Notes: generated from the letters alone by a model not told the origin. A stretch of 64,000 nucleotides of DNA from Streptococcus merionis DSM 19192 (GCF_000380085.1 NZ_KB904555.1:91109-155108); one strand, 5' to 3'. Positions 18,963-27,045 are shown, numbered from the stretch's first letter. Numbers and translations: made by a program.

Positions 18963-19103
18963 TCACCTCTTACGCTTCTTTTGCAAACGCTTTTGAGCTT
19001 TACGCCTTTCTACTTCCTCAATTGTCAAGCGCCTATCCTTAATGTTGCTCTCTTGGCCAATCTTCAGATTACGCAATGCAGGGTGTTTTAAGTATCTAGT
19101 CAT
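18963..19103 (-). CDS. Small basic island protein
   Basis: 46 residues starting MTRYLKHPAL and ending in a run of Lys and Arg (AQKRLQKKRKR). GGAG precedes the ATG by a good distance. Overall charge suggests nucleic-acid binding. No family is recognised. Confidence 0.55.
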   Translation of the reverse strand: MTRYLKHPALRNLKIGQESNIKDRRLTIEEVERRKAQKRLQKKRKR

Positions 19104-19114
19104 TTTCCACTCCT

Positions 19115-19381
19115 TTAGTCTACCGTTAGAAAGTTATAAACATCACTTTTGCGGTAATAAATTTTCTTGCTTTTATCAAATGGTGACTGATATGGCCTTA
19201 ATCCCCGCTTGACCCATCTGTTCAATGTCGTTGCACTAATTCCAAGTTTTTTCTTTAAGTCATCATGAGCAATTAAGTCCCAACCATCATTATGTTGGCG
19301 TTCTAGCTCTAGCCTCTTTTCAAGATGAGCATCAACTTTGGCTAAAAACTCCAATTCGGCTTCTCGCGATAATATATGCAT
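19115..19381 (-). CDS. Excisionase/AlpA-like HTH protein
   Basis: 88 residues. The C-terminal half is a MerR/HTH_17-type domain with the pattern LGISATTLNRW followed by a wing and the closing KSDVYNFL, typical of excisionases and AlpA-like regulators. In islands of this type it directs integrase toward excision or activates the replication operon. It is the fifth gene of the leftward operon counted from the replication end. Confidence 0.7.
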   Translation of the reverse strand: MHILSREAELEFLAKVDAHLEKRLELERQHNDGWDLIAHDDLKKKLGISATTLNRWVKRGLRPYQSPFDKSKKIYYRKSDVYNFLTVD

Positions 19382-19384
19382 GCT

Positions 19385-19564
19385 TTACCTCCTCAAAAAA
19401 CTATGAATGATCCACGGTGTAACCTGTGGCATTTCCTGCACTGGTTCGGCCTCTGGTTGCTCAATCGTTAGCATAATTGGCCGTGTCCATAAATAGATGA
19501 CTAACGGGATCAGTACCGAAAACAGTATGATATACTGTTCTGGGGTTAGGTTGAGTTCTTGCAT
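19385..19564 (-). CDS. Small single-pass membrane protein
   Basis: 59 residues from ATG 19564, chosen for the SD GAGGAGATTT. One hydrophobic segment (about residues 10-28, YIILFSVLIPLVIYLW) is followed by an acidic/proline-rich tail. Function unknown. Confidence 0.55.
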   Translation of the reverse strand: MQELNLTPEQYIILFSVLIPLVIYLWTRPIMLTIEQPEAEPVQEMPQVTPWIIHSFLRR

Positions 19565-19565
19565 G

Positions 19566-19769
19566 TCAAATCTCCTCACGGTGTTTCTTGCTTAGGCTTT
19601 CATGCTCTGCCTTTAAGTCTTTCAATGCATATCGTACAGTGTTAATAATGGCCATGTCAGTAGCATTCCCAAAACCTGTACCAACTAAGTCAAGAGTTCC
19701 CTGAAGATCCGCTAACTGACCAAGCAAGCCCTCGTAATCGACTAGAATATCATTAGCTTTATTTGTCAT
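19566..19769 (-). CDS. Small helical island protein
   Basis: 67 residues, mostly helical, beginning MTNKANDILV. It overlaps the upstream gene by 11 bases and is one base from the next start. Similar small proteins of unknown role occur in phage early regions. Confidence 0.55.
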   Translation of the reverse strand: MTNKANDILVDYEGLLGQLADLQGTLDLVGTGFGNATDMAIINTVRYALKDLKAEHESLSKKHREEI

Positions 19770-20076
19770 GCTTCAAAGCCTCCAGTTCTCTAGCGTTGTC
19801 ATTGTTCAACAATAAAAAGGCGATTTCATCTAATTTTTTGAAAAGTTTTTTGTTCTGAGAATAAGCAGTATCGATGTACTTCCTCATCATCCAAAGCGCC
19901 ACAGTTGAATCTTTACCCATAGCAAACTCTGGGCCATCTAAAACTATGTTATTCATCTCTAGACTGTTCATGATGCCTGTTAATTCATCGCCCAAGCCCT
20001 CTAACTGTTTGGGGCTGAGTAGTACTGTCCTAGGTTGTTCTGGTTTTGTCTTAGTTGATTTAGTTGTATCTGTCAT
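19759..20076 (-). CDS. Hypothetical early-region island protein
   Basis: 105 residues; Thr/Lys/Pro-rich N-terminus then a helical domain. First gene of the leftward early operon after a 420-base control region. No recognised family. Confidence 0.55.
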   Translation of the reverse strand: MTDTTKSTKTKPEQPRTVLLSPKQLEGLGDELTGIMNSLEMNNIVLDGPEFAMGKDSTVALWMMRKYIDTAYSQNKKLFKKLDEIAFLLLNNDNARELEALKHDK

Positions 20077-20497
20077 GTTGCTTTACCTCGCTATATTTTA
20101 ATGATCTGTGTAATGGCCCTAGGGGCTTTTTCCTGATTTTAAAGACTTGTTTCTTGCTATACTCGATTTTCTTATACAGATTTTAATAGCCTAGACTATC
20201 CCCAGTGGTCTAGCCACCTCAGACTTACCAGGTTGCCCCGTGGTCGTGTAAGCCTGCGCCAAAATAATAGCCTAGCTGTGTGTAATTTTCTTAGGGTGGT
20301 TTAGTTTTCACTAATGGCAATACCAGCACCTAGTACTTTTATTCTTCCCATTTTTAAGGGGTAGCGCCCTCCGTCTGGATATGGTATAATGGTTGTACTA
20401 AAATCCCTTTAATAATAGCTTGCCTGCTATTTGTGGTTTTTAGTTATGTCTTAAAGCCTTGCTGATTTGGTCGTCTGCATAAGGCTTTTTTTGTTGT
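20077..20497. other. Island control region without a clear gene
   Basis: It contains the likely leftward promoter of the early operon and a plus-strand promoter-terminator unit (20385-20493). A 31-base stretch at 20399-20430 is repeated before the integrase gene. No protein gene is supported. Confidence 0.5.
20397..20493 (+). ncRNA. Candidate island small RNA
   Basis: An extended -10 (TGGTATAAT, 20382-20390) is followed about 95 bases later by a terminator in which AAAGCCTT pairs with AAGGCTTT and a T-run follows. No convincing ORF lies between. The -35 is poor. The function is unknown. Confidence 0.35.
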
Positions 20498-20908
20498 CTA
20501 TGCGTAAATTTCTGTCAGCTCCTTAAAGACTTGATCAGGGGTTTTATTCATAGCTTTTTGCTGTAATTCCATAGCTTTCAAGCGGTCGCTATCTTTAGCG
20601 GTTGCTTTTTCTATGATTTCCTGTGTAGCCAGTACCTGCTTAAAGTAAGTATCTAGCTTCAGGCGCTTGCCCTCGCTGATTTCTTTCTCTTCGATTTCTT
20701 TGTTTCGCATTTTGAAATTAGTCAGCTCGCCCGTCTCATTGTCTAGCTTGTACGAGATAGCCCCACGGCTACGCCATACCGCTAGCCGTTGCTTAATATC
20801 TGCGATATCCCAACCCATTAGACTATTTTCAAGGTCTTCTAAGATAATAAAGCCGTTAGCATCGTAAATCTGGGCTAGTAGCTTTTGTGTGAATGGTGTT
20901 CGTGTCAT
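20498..20908 (-). CDS. Hypothetical island protein
   Basis: 136 residues. The N-terminal half resembles a winged-helix layout (FTQKLLAQIYDANGF... LAVWRSRGAI), the C-terminal half is helical and charged. It lies 12 bases downstream of the Cro-like gene, so both are probably expressed when the repressor releases the leftward promoter. Confidence 0.55.
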   Translation of the reverse strand: MTRTPFTQKLLAQIYDANGFIILEDLENSLMGWDIADIKQRLAVWRSRGAISYKLDNETGELTNFKMRNKEIEEKEISEGKRLKLDTYFKQVLATQEIIEKATAKDSDRLKAMELQQKAMNKTPDQVFKELTEIYA

Positions 20909-20920
20909 TTGTCGCTCTCC

Positions 20921-21106
20921 TTAATAATCTTCTGCTAGCCATTCCATAGCTTTAGCGTAGACACTGTTCTTGACTTCGCCACCCTCGCACAATTTGCGAT
21001 AGGTAACCTGCGTCACTCCAATTTCTTCGCCGGCTTCTTTAGCAGTCAATCGCTTGTCTGCTTGTTTTCGGCGGATTGCTTTTGCTTGTTTTGAGGTAAT
21101 AAGCAT
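20921..21106 (-). CDS. Cro-like HTH regulator
   Basis: 61 residues that are almost entirely a helix-turn-helix domain (LTAKEAGEEIGVTQVTYRKL). It is divergent from the CI-like gene and shares a 156-base operator region with it, the layout of a phage lysogeny switch. Members of this class are small transcription factors; which of the two sets the induced state is inferred. Confidence 0.7.
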   Translation of the reverse strand: MLITSKQAKAIRRKQADKRLTAKEAGEEIGVTQVTYRKLCEGGEVKNSVYAKAMEWLAEDY

Positions 21107-21133
21107 GTTGGTAACTCCTTTCTAAATAATAAC

Positions 21134-21208
21134 TAACATTTTTTGTTAGTGATTGTATTTTACTAACTTTATTTGTTATTGTCAACCCCTAAATAACAAA
21201 AAATGTTA
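21134..21208. promoter_or_regulatory. Three evenly spaced operator palindromes
   Basis: TAAC-N7-GTTA occurs at 21134-21148, 21164-21178 and 21194-21208: three 15-base sites exactly 30 bases apart. They lie between the divergent regulator genes. A plus-strand promoter (TTGAAA, 17-base gap, TATAAT near 21236) follows. Confidence 0.8.
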
Positions 21209-21262
21209 AAAATATTGAAAATAATATCTTTTTACTATATAATGAATTTGAGGTAATAAGTT

Positions 21263-21688
21263 ATGAATAGATTAAAAGAATTGAGACAAGAAAAAAATGC
21301 TAAGCAAGAAGACTTAGCAGAAGTTGCCAGCGTATCAGCTATGACTATATCCCGTTGGGAAAATGGAGAAAGTCAAATTAAACCAGACAAAGCCCAAACA
21401 CTGGCTGATTATTTTGGAGTGAGTGTGGCGTATTTGTTGGGTTATGAGGAAGCTGATACTCTGGAGAATATACTAAAAGAGGCTGAAGAATACCTAGGAT
21501 TAACAGAAGAAGACTTGCTAGCACAAGACTACACTTCAAAAATCAAAATCGCTTTAACCGAAATGTCCAATATCCCTATATTAAAGAATGAGATTATATA
21601 TAATTTAGATTTTTTGTCATTTGATAATTTAAAAGCTATTAATCAAATTGTCCGTGATTTACCTAAAAAAGAAGATACAGACAACTAA
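21263..21688 (+). CDS. XRE-family repressor (CI/Stl-like)
   Basis: 141 residues: an N-terminal Cro/CI helix-turn-helix (residues 1-60, KQEDLAEVASVSAMTISRWENG) and a helical C-terminal part without a LexA-type Ser-Lys peptidase motif. Absence of a self-cleaving domain suggests derepression by a helper-phage protein, as for SaPI Stl, rather than by RecA. An SD (GAGGTAATAAG) precedes ATG. It would bind the three operators upstream. Confidence 0.85.
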   Translation: MNRLKELRQEKNAKQEDLAEVASVSAMTISRWENGESQIKPDKAQTLADYFGVSVAYLLGYEEADTLENILKEAEEYLGLTEEDLLAQDYTSKIKIALTEMSNIPILKNEIIYNLDFLSFDNLKAINQIVRDLPKKEDTDN

Positions 21689-21772
21689 CCCCCTTCCCAT
21701 CATCAGGCGATAAACAAATCAAGATTTTCGCCCTTATCGAGGTGGATAAGGCGGTCTAAAGAGGAAAAAGAA

Positions 21773-22060
21773 ATGGAAAAAGGGTTTTTACACCAACAAA
21801 AAGGCTTACAAGCCTACTCTGATAAAAATTTTTCACTAGCAGAAAAAGAATTAAATACTGCTATATCACTTGGCTTTGTTTCTCCAGGGGCCGTTAGAAA
21901 ACTTGCTACGCTTTACAGAAAACAGAAAGAATACAATAAGGAAGTCAAATTGTTAGAATTAGCAATTGTTGAAATCCCTAAAAGTAAAGAATTCCATAAG
22001 ACTGATCTATCTTATTTCCGTGATAGGTTATTGAAGGCTCGGAAATTACTTAAAATCTAA
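21773..22060 (+). CDS. TPR-like small protein
   Basis: 95 residues with tetratricopeptide-like spacing: a helix pair at about 1-35 (GLQAYSDKNFSLAEKELNTAI) and a second at 45-70. SD AGAGGAAAAAG. It follows the repressor in the same direction after an inverted repeat (CTTATC...GATAAGG, about 21723-21745). Role unknown; expressed with the lysogenic genes, so it could be a phage-interference or maintenance gene. Confidence 0.6.
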   Translation: MEKGFLHQQKGLQAYSDKNFSLAEKELNTAISLGFVSPGAVRKLATLYRKQKEYNKEVKLLELAIVEIPKSKEFHKTDLSYFRDRLLKARKLLKI

Positions 22061-22204
22061 CCCTATCTATACGGGTACAGTTCTACTTTTCACTACGCCT
22101 ATCAGTGAACCATTTTTCTGGTACTATCATATTTTTCCCACATTTTGCGTTTATCTGCGCATTCATACTTGACTTTGGGGACTTGCTAGGGTTATAATAA
22201 TCTC

Positions 22205-22270
22205 ACAAGTGATGAGAGTTTGCATCTGCAAACAAAAAAACCCCAACGTTCCAGCGTTGAGGGTTTTCTT
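22205..22270 (+). ncRNA. Antitoxin RNA of Fst-type addiction module (RNAII-like)
   Basis: A promoter (TTGACT 22169-22174, 18-base gap, TATAAT 22193-22198) drives a transcript of about 65 bases ending at a bidirectional terminator (22237-22267) shared with the toxin gene. It contains a 21-base repeat (22210-22230) also found over the toxin start (22384-22404, 17 of 21 matches), the two contact points expected of an Fst/RNAII pair. Confidence 0.7.
22237..22267. terminator. Shared bidirectional terminator of the Fst-type module
   Basis: AAAACCCCAACG pairs with CGTTGAGGGTTTT; T-runs on both strands. The overlap makes the two RNAs complementary at their 3' ends. Confidence 0.8.
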
Positions 22271-22306
22271 TTGGCTCTTTAGCTATCTCTAGCTATCGCC
22301 TTGGGC

Positions 22307-22405
22307 TCATTTCTTGCGTGAGTTGAGCCAATACTCAAACAATGCTGTGAGGATAGCCACAAGCAAAGGTGCAAGAAACAATGTGATGAGTTGTTGCATC
22401 CGCAT
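22307..22405 (-). CDS. Fst-family type I membrane toxin
   Basis: 32 residues starting MRMQQLITLF. It has one hydrophobic helix (residues 5-23, with the conserved APLLVAILTALF pattern) followed by the family's EYWLNSRKK charged tail. Family members kill by inserting in the membrane when the antisense RNA is lost. Promoter TTGTCA/TATAAT (minus, 22438-22465). The short leader folds CCCCTTT with AAAGGGG and hides the SD, another family trait. The gene is too short for routine gene finders. Confidence 0.82.
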   Translation of the reverse strand: MRMQQLITLFLAPLLVAILTALFEYWLNSRKK

Positions 22406-22406
22406 T

Positions 22407-22754
22407 CACCCCCTTTCTATCCCAAAGGGGCAAAGCCATTATACCAAAACCCCACTAACTGACAAGGCTCTAAAAAGTCTTCTAAGCCGTTTCAGACTGC
22501 CCTGGCACATTTCCCCCATCCAACCCAAAACAAACGAAATAGGGCATTCTCGTAGCTTCTGGGACGCAAAAAAAGCCCTTAGAGTTTTCCACGCTCCAGG
22601 ACTTTAAAAAATAGATTATTATACCACAATTTCTATTGTTTTATTTTCGGACATTAATCCGATTACGGATATTATACCAAAATTCATGAAAACCCTCAAT
22701 CTAAAATCCCCTTTAATAATAGCTTGCCTGCTGATAGTAGAAAGAGGTTATATC
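22407..22754. other. Toxin and integrase promoter region
   Basis: Holds the leftward toxin promoter, a minus-strand hairpin with a T-run (about 22565-22600), an inverted repeat AATCCG/CGGATT (22657-22672) and the second copy of the 31-base repeat (22701-22731). Confidence 0.5.
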
Positions 22755-23924
22755 ATGAATATCAAACAAATCACCAAGAAAAACGGAGATACTGTCTACC
22801 GTGCCAGTGTCTACTTAGGCATTGACCAGGTAACAGGTAAGAAAGCAAGAACAACAGTTACAGCAAACACTAAAAAGGGTATTAAATTAAAGGCTAGGGA
22901 AGCCATCAATACTTTTACTAAGAATGGCCACACAACCAAAGAAAAGCCCATAGCAACCACTTATAAGGAGCTTGTCTCCCTGTGGTGGGAAAGTTACAAA
23001 AACACCATTAAGCCAAACTCTCAGCAATCCATGGAAGGTATCGTGAGACTGCATATATTGCCTGTATTTGGCGCTTACAAGCTGGATAAGCTAACTACCC
23101 CAGTTATCCAAAAACAAGTTAATAAGTGGGCTGATAGCGCTAATCAGGGCATTAAAGGAGCATACGCTAACTATAGCTTTCTAAACAATAACAATATCAA
23201 TAAGCGTATTCTTCAGTATGGCGTGACTATGCAACTATTACCATACAATCCAGCCCGTGATGTTATTGTGCCGCGTAAGCAACAGCAGAAAAAAGATAAG
23301 GTCAAGTATTTCAGTAATCAGGAACTAAAACAGTTTCTTGGCTACTTAGACACATTGGATCAATCAGATTATCAGAATCTCTTTGATGTCACCCTATACA
23401 AGCTACTACTGGCCACCGGTTGCCGTATCGGTGAAGCCTTAGCCCTTGAATGGTCTGATATTGACCTAAAGAGCGGTACAGTAAGCATCACTAAGACCCT
23501 CAATCGATACCTGGAGACAAACACTCCTAAATCAAAGGCAGGGCTAAGAAATATTGAAATAGACAAAGCTACCGTGTTAATGCTGAAACAATATCAAAAA
23601 CGCCAGCGTATCCAGTCCATGCAACTAGGGCGGTATGAAAAAGTGGTCTTCTCAGTCTTTACTACCAAATACGCTTATGCTTGCAATCTTAGAAAGAGAC
23701 TACAAAAGCATTTTAAGGCTGCTAACGTACCTGATATTGGTTTCCACGGTTTCCGCCATACTCACGCTACCATCATGCTTTATGCTGGTATAGAAGCTAA
23801 AGACTTACAGTATAGATTAGGTCACTCCAATATCTCTATGACCTTAAATACTTACGTCCACGCCACACAAGAGGGCGCAAAAAAAGCCGTCTCTATCTTT
23901 GAGACAGCTATCAGCAATTTATAA
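22755..23924 (+). CDS. int: Tyrosine recombinase / island integrase
   Basis: 389 residues. The N-terminal part contains an arm-binding AP2-like domain (KKNGDTVYRASVYLG), then a SAM-like core-binding domain and the catalytic domain with Arg in TGCRIGEA, the HGFRHTHAT box, the LGHS motif and the nucleophile Tyr in TLNTYVH. All five catalytic positions look intact. ATG 22755 is preferred over an upstream ATG at 22686 because AAAGAGG precedes it and family members start MNIKQI-like. It integrates and excises the island at the rpsD-side attachment site. Confidence 0.92.
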   Translation: MNIKQITKKNGDTVYRASVYLGIDQVTGKKARTTVTANTKKGIKLKAREAINTFTKNGHTTKEKPIATTYKELVSLWWESYKNTIKPNSQQSMEGIVRLHILPVFGAYKLDKLTTPVIQKQVNKWADSANQGIKGAYANYSFLNNNNINKRILQYGVTMQLLPYNPARDVIVPRKQQQKKDKVKYFSNQELKQFLGYLDTLDQSDYQNLFDVTLYKLLLATGCRIGEALALEWSDIDLKSGTVSITKTLNRYLETNTPKSKAGLRNIEIDKATVLMLKQYQKRQRIQSMQLGRYEKVVFSVFTTKYAYACNLRKRLQKHFKAANVPDIGFHGFRHTHATIMLYAGIEAKDLQYRLGHSNISMTLNTYVHATQEGAKKAVSIFETAISNL

Positions 23925-23964
23925 ATAGTAAGGGTGTTCCACCTTGGGACTACCCTCTTACTAT
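23925..23964 (+). terminator. Hairpin after the integrase gene
   Basis: TAGTAAGGGT pairs with ACCCTCTTACTA with one bulge, starting at the stop codon. Confidence 0.55.
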
Positions 23965-23976
23965 ACAAAAATTCAG

Positions 23977-24004
23977 CAAAGGGTAACAAAAAGGGTAGTA
24001 AAAT
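23977..24004. repeat. Candidate attR repeat
   Basis: CAAAGGGTAACAAAAAGGG followed by TAGTAAAAT. It pairs with 13422-13449 and directly abuts the rpsD terminator. Confidence 0.5.
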
Positions 24005-24041
24005 TAAAAAAGCACATTGGAATAACGCTCCAAAGTGCTTA
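24005..24041 (-). terminator. rpsD terminator
   Basis: AAGCACTTTGGA pairs with TCCAATGTGCTT on the minus strand, followed by TTTTTTAATTTT. Confidence 0.8.
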
Positions 24042-24079
24042 ATATCAAGGCTTTACAGCCCATCTTACCCAAATAAGTA

Positions 24080-24691
24080 TTACAACATTTTGTTGTAGAA
24101 TTCTACGACAAGGGCTTCGTTGATTTCTGGGTTGATTTCGTCGCGTTCTGGCAAGCGAGTCAATGAACCTTCCAGTTTTTCAGCATCGAAAGATACAAAA
24201 GCTGGACGTCCAAGAGTTGCTTCAACGGCTTCAAGGATCGCTGGAACCTTAGCAGACTTTTCACGAACTGAAATCACTTGACCAACTTCAACGCGGTACG
24301 ATGGAATATCAACGCGTTTTCCATCAACAAGGATGTGACCGTGGTTTACAAATTGACGGGCTTGACGGCGAGTTGTCGCAAGACCAAGACGATAAACAAC
24401 ATTGTCCAAACGGCGCTCAAGAAGAACCATGAAGTTGAAACCAAGAGTTCCTTCTTTGATTTTAGTTGCTTGTACGAACAAGTTACGGAATTGTTTTTCA
24501 CCCAAACCGTAAGAGAAACGTAATTTTTGCTTTTCAGCTAGTTGCAAGCCGTACTCAGAAAGTTTCGAACGGTTATTTGGCCCATGTTGACCAGGCACGT
24601 AGTTACGACGTGCTAATTCTTTCCCTGTGCCTGTAAGAGACAAGCCAAGGCGACGTGATTGTTTCCATGATGGTCCTGTATAACGTGACAT
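24080..24691 (-). CDS. rpsD: 30S ribosomal protein S4
   Basis: 203 residues, the usual length. Starts [16 protein letters not shown] and contains the S4 RNA-binding domain ([10 protein letters not shown]...[12 protein letters not shown]). It binds 16S rRNA and nucleates 30S assembly. Strong SD (AGGAGG). A leader of about 150 bases precedes it. Confidence 0.98.
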   Translation of the reverse strand: MSRYTGPSWKQSRRLGLSLTGTGKELARRNYVPGQHGPNNRSKLSEYGLQLAEKQKLRFSYGLGEKQFRNLFVQATKIKEGTLGFNFMVLLERRLDNVVYRLGLATTRRQARQFVNHGHILVDGKRVDIPSYRVEVGQVISVREKSAKVPAILEAVEATLGRPAFVSFDAEKLEGSLTRLPERDEINPEINEALVVEFYNKML

Positions 24692-24860
24692 GTTATCAGT
24701 CCTCCTCTTAAAATATATTTTCGAGGAAATAACGTCTTACTTAATCCTGATTCGTGCAGATGCCCTTCGCCTAAACAGCCAAGGTTACTTGTATTGCAAG
24801 ACAACTGTTGACGAGCTTCATATCAAGCTGCTGTTATTTCACACAGAGATTATTATAACA
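24692..24860 (-). promoter_or_regulatory. rpsD 5' leader and promoter
   Basis: A TATAAT near 24853-24858 (minus) sets a leader of about 150 bases with several stems. Firmicutes S4 commonly represses its own translation through such a leader; this is inferred by position. Confidence 0.4.
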
Positions 24861-24867
24861 CAAAAAA

Positions 24868-24890
24868 AAGCCCAATGCAAGGCTTTTTAA
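24868..24890 (-). terminator. rpoE terminator
   Basis: AAAAAGCC and GGCTTTTT form a perfect eight-pair stem with T-runs on both strands. Confidence 0.7.
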
Positions 24891-25025
24891 CTGTTGTCAC
24901 GACAAACTCATGAAAAGAACACTCCTTAGTTTTTCTGAAATAGCAAAAGCCCGTCACAAAAATTAAAGAAAATTTCCCTTTTTCTATGGGTTTGGCATAA
25001 CCAGCTGCACTGTAGCGATTAGATA

Positions 25026-25604
25026 TCAATCCTCAGATTCTACTTCATCAGTAAAGTCATCATCATCTTCATCTGCAAGCTCAACATCATCGTCAATCTC
25101 ATCATCCGGAACGATTTCGTTCAACTCAGCGTCATATGATTCCACTTCATTCTTCTCATCATCAGGGTTTTCTTCATCATATTCACTACTTGGGGTATGA
25201 ATTTCTTCATCTTCTGGATCATCGTCATTGTAATCGATAGCATCTTCATCGCCATCCATAAAGGCATTAACACGCTTTTTCTTACGTTTTGGTGCGCCAT
25301 CCTCGCTATCTTCTTCAAGCGTGATCACTTCCTCATCTATCTCGTCAATAGCATACCATGAACGAAGACCCCATCTATTCTCACCGAGAGGAATAAAGGA
25401 TCCATCAACATTAAGGTCTGTGTAAAAATTCGGCAGGGCATCACGAATCTCGCTATTAGAACGACCTAAATAGTTTTGAATTTCGTCTACCAAATCGTTA
25501 AAATACATCTCATTATCACGACCGCGCGCTTCTAAAATCGCACGCGCCACCTCAATCATAGACAACTCGGCCTTATCCTGACCTGCAAATACATCAAATT
25601 CCAT
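25026..25604 (-). CDS. rpoE: RNA polymerase delta subunit
   Basis: 192 residues. The N-terminal 85 residues form the folded HARE-HTH domain ([19 protein letters not shown]), the rest is the characteristic unstructured tail of Asp and Glu. Delta lowers non-specific promoter binding and speeds recycling of RNA polymerase. It is a monocistronic minus-strand gene. Confidence 0.95.
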   Translation of the reverse strand: MEFDVFAGQDKAELSMIEVARAILEARGRDNEMYFNDLVDEIQNYLGRSNSEIRDALPNFYTDLNVDGSFIPLGENRWGLRSWYAIDEIDEEVITLEEDSEDGAPKRKKKRVNAFMDGDEDAIDYNDDDPEDEEIHTPSSEYDEENPDDEKNEVESYDAELNEIVPDDEIDDDVELADEDDDDFTDEVESED

Positions 25605-25739
25605 ATTGACTCCTTATTCTAGTCTTCTATCTATTTTACGCTAAAAACGCTAAATAGTCAAAGCATTTACAAGTCAAATAGAGCAAACCGAACAAAAGTT
25701 TGAGCTTGATAAACTTGAAATCATGAGCATCTCTGAATA

Positions 25740-25982
25740 GTTTACCTTTTCCTACACCTACACATTTGCTACCCGTACTATCTCAATAACAAAATGAAGA
25801 TAGTTAAAAAGCGCATCTCATATGGAGCAACACTAGCTAAACAGGCAGGTATGAGCTTGGAAGCCATTTCAGAAGCATTAACCCACAGCGACACCTTAAC
25901 AACACAAATTTATGTGAATACTTCTAACGTTGTACCGTTGACTGTCGACACTTTTGCCTACGAAAATCTTCAAAATAATTAG
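25740..25982 (+). pseudogene. C-terminal relic of a tyrosine integrase
   Basis: From 25794 about 60 codons read ATLAKQAGMSLEAISEALTHS and then QIYVNTSNVVPL, the closing GHS-like box and nucleophile Tyr of phage/ICE integrases. The catalytic Arg and the HxxR box are missing; an upstream segment coding TFATR in another frame may be the decayed remainder. It lies just beyond the 3' end of rpsI, a known insertion site for streptococcal integrative elements. Confidence 0.65.
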
Positions 25983-26009
25983 GGGAAACTTTTCAAAAAA
26001 TCGACGAAA

Positions 26010-26042
26010 AAAGCACCCTTAGGGGAAACCCACGAGTGCTTT
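26010..26042 (-). terminator. rpsI terminator
   Basis: AAAGCAC and GTGCTTT pair across the loop; the minus strand continues with TTTTTTCG. Confidence 0.65.
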
Positions 26043-26066
26043 GAATCGTTGATATATCGCTGATAA

Positions 26067-26459
26067 TTAACGTTTTGAGAATTGACTTGCTTTACGAGCT
26101 TTCTTAAGACCTGGTTTTTTACGTTCTACCATACGAGCATCACGTGTCAGAAGACCAGCGCGTTTCAATGAATCACGGAAATCTGGGTCTACTTCAAGAA
26201 GCGCACGCGCGATACCGTGACGGATCGCACCTGATTGACCACCGTAACCACCACCATTAACATTTACGAAAACATCGTATGAGCCTTCTGTAGAAGTCAC
26301 TGCAAATGGTTGGTTAATCACCAAACGCAAGTCTGCGTGTGGAATATACTCTTCAACATCTTTTTTATTAACAGTAATTTTACCAGTACCTGGAACCAAA
26401 CGTACGCGAGCTACCGCATTTTTACGACGACCAGTACCTGTATATTGTGCTTGTGCCAT
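26067..26459 (-). CDS. rpsI: 30S ribosomal protein S9
   Basis: 130 residues, full length, ending in the conserved [11 protein letters not shown] tail that reaches the P-site tRNA. Operon with rplM, 19 bases downstream of it. Confidence 0.98.
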   Translation of the reverse strand: MAQAQYTGTGRRKNAVARVRLVPGTGKITVNKKDVEEYIPHADLRLVINQPFAVTSTEGSYDVFVNVNGGGYGGQSGAIRHGIARALLEVDPDFRDSLKRAGLLTRDARMVERKKPGLKKARKASQFSKR

Positions 26460-26478
26460 GTTCTATTCGTTCCTTTCC

Positions 26479-26925
26479 TTAGATAAGACCTGAAATATCA
26501 AGTACTTCTGGTTGTTGCGCAGCGTGAGTGTGTTCAGCACCTACAAATACTTTAAGTTTCATGCCTTGCGCACGTCCCAAAGTATTGTGTGGCAACATTC
26601 CTTTAACTGATTTTTCAATCAAACGAACAGCGTTTTTGGAACGCAACTCACCAGCAGAGATAGATTTCAAACCACCTGGATGCATTGAGTGAGTGTAGTA
26701 GATTTTATCAGTTGCTTTTTTACCAGTCAATTTCACTTTTTCAGCATTGATCACGATCACAAAGTCACCTGTATCTGTATGTGGTGTGAAAGTTGGCTTG
26801 TTTTTACCGCGAAGGATGCTAGCAACAACTGCTGATAAACGTCCAAGAGGGACATCAGTTGCGTCCACAACATACCATTTGCGTTCTACTTGGCCTGGTT
26901 TAGCCATAAATGTAGTTTTGTTCAT
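26479..26925 (-). CDS. rplM: 50S ribosomal protein L13
   Basis: 148 residues. Contains [17 protein letters not shown] and the [10 protein letters not shown] motif. First gene of rplM-rpsI. A structured leader upstream suggests autoregulation. Confidence 0.98.
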   Translation of the reverse strand: MNKTTFMAKPGQVERKWYVVDATDVPLGRLSAVVASILRGKNKPTFTPHTDTGDFVIVINAEKVKLTGKKATDKIYYTHSMHPGGLKSISAGELRSKNAVRLIEKSVKGMLPHNTLGRAQGMKLKVFVGAEHTHAAQQPEVLDISGLI

Positions 26926-26949
26926 GATTTCTCCTATTTATATCAAATC

Positions 26950-27025
26950 GTTTTTGTTTACAGGTGGACGTTCCTATCCACAAGGTATTTGAAGGTTCCG
27001 GGGCCTTTCAAATGGGGTAAACAAT
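26950..27025 (-). promoter_or_regulatory. L13 ribosomal protein leader
   Basis: Between the promoter and rplM the minus strand reads TGTTTACCCC...GGCCCCGGAACC...GTGGATAGGAACGTCCACCTGTAAACA. GTTTAC pairs with GTAAAC and GTGGA with TCCAC, matching the Firmicutes L13 leader family. Confidence 0.7.
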
Positions 27026-27045
27026 ACCGTTTAATATGATACCAA

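Larger units (their letters stand above)
13422..24004. mobile_element. PICI-like genomic island at the rpsD 3' end
   Basis: About 10.6 kb bounded by imperfect 28-base direct repeats and carrying, from right to left, a tyrosine integrase, Fst-type addiction module, CI-like repressor, divergent Cro-like gene, excisionase-like HTH, SF3 helicase replication protein, iterons, a set of small phage-like genes and a TerS-like gene. The rightward integrase and repressor and the leftward replication and packaging block match the layout of Gram-positive phage-inducible chromosomal islands. No capsid, tail, portal, large terminase or lysis genes are seen, so it would need a helper phage. Conjugation genes are absent. 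Confidence 0.82.

Noticed and set aside
22314..22607. 97-codon plus-strand ORF over the toxin region
   Set aside because: It lies antisense to the Fst-type toxin, crosses promoters and shows no family pattern.
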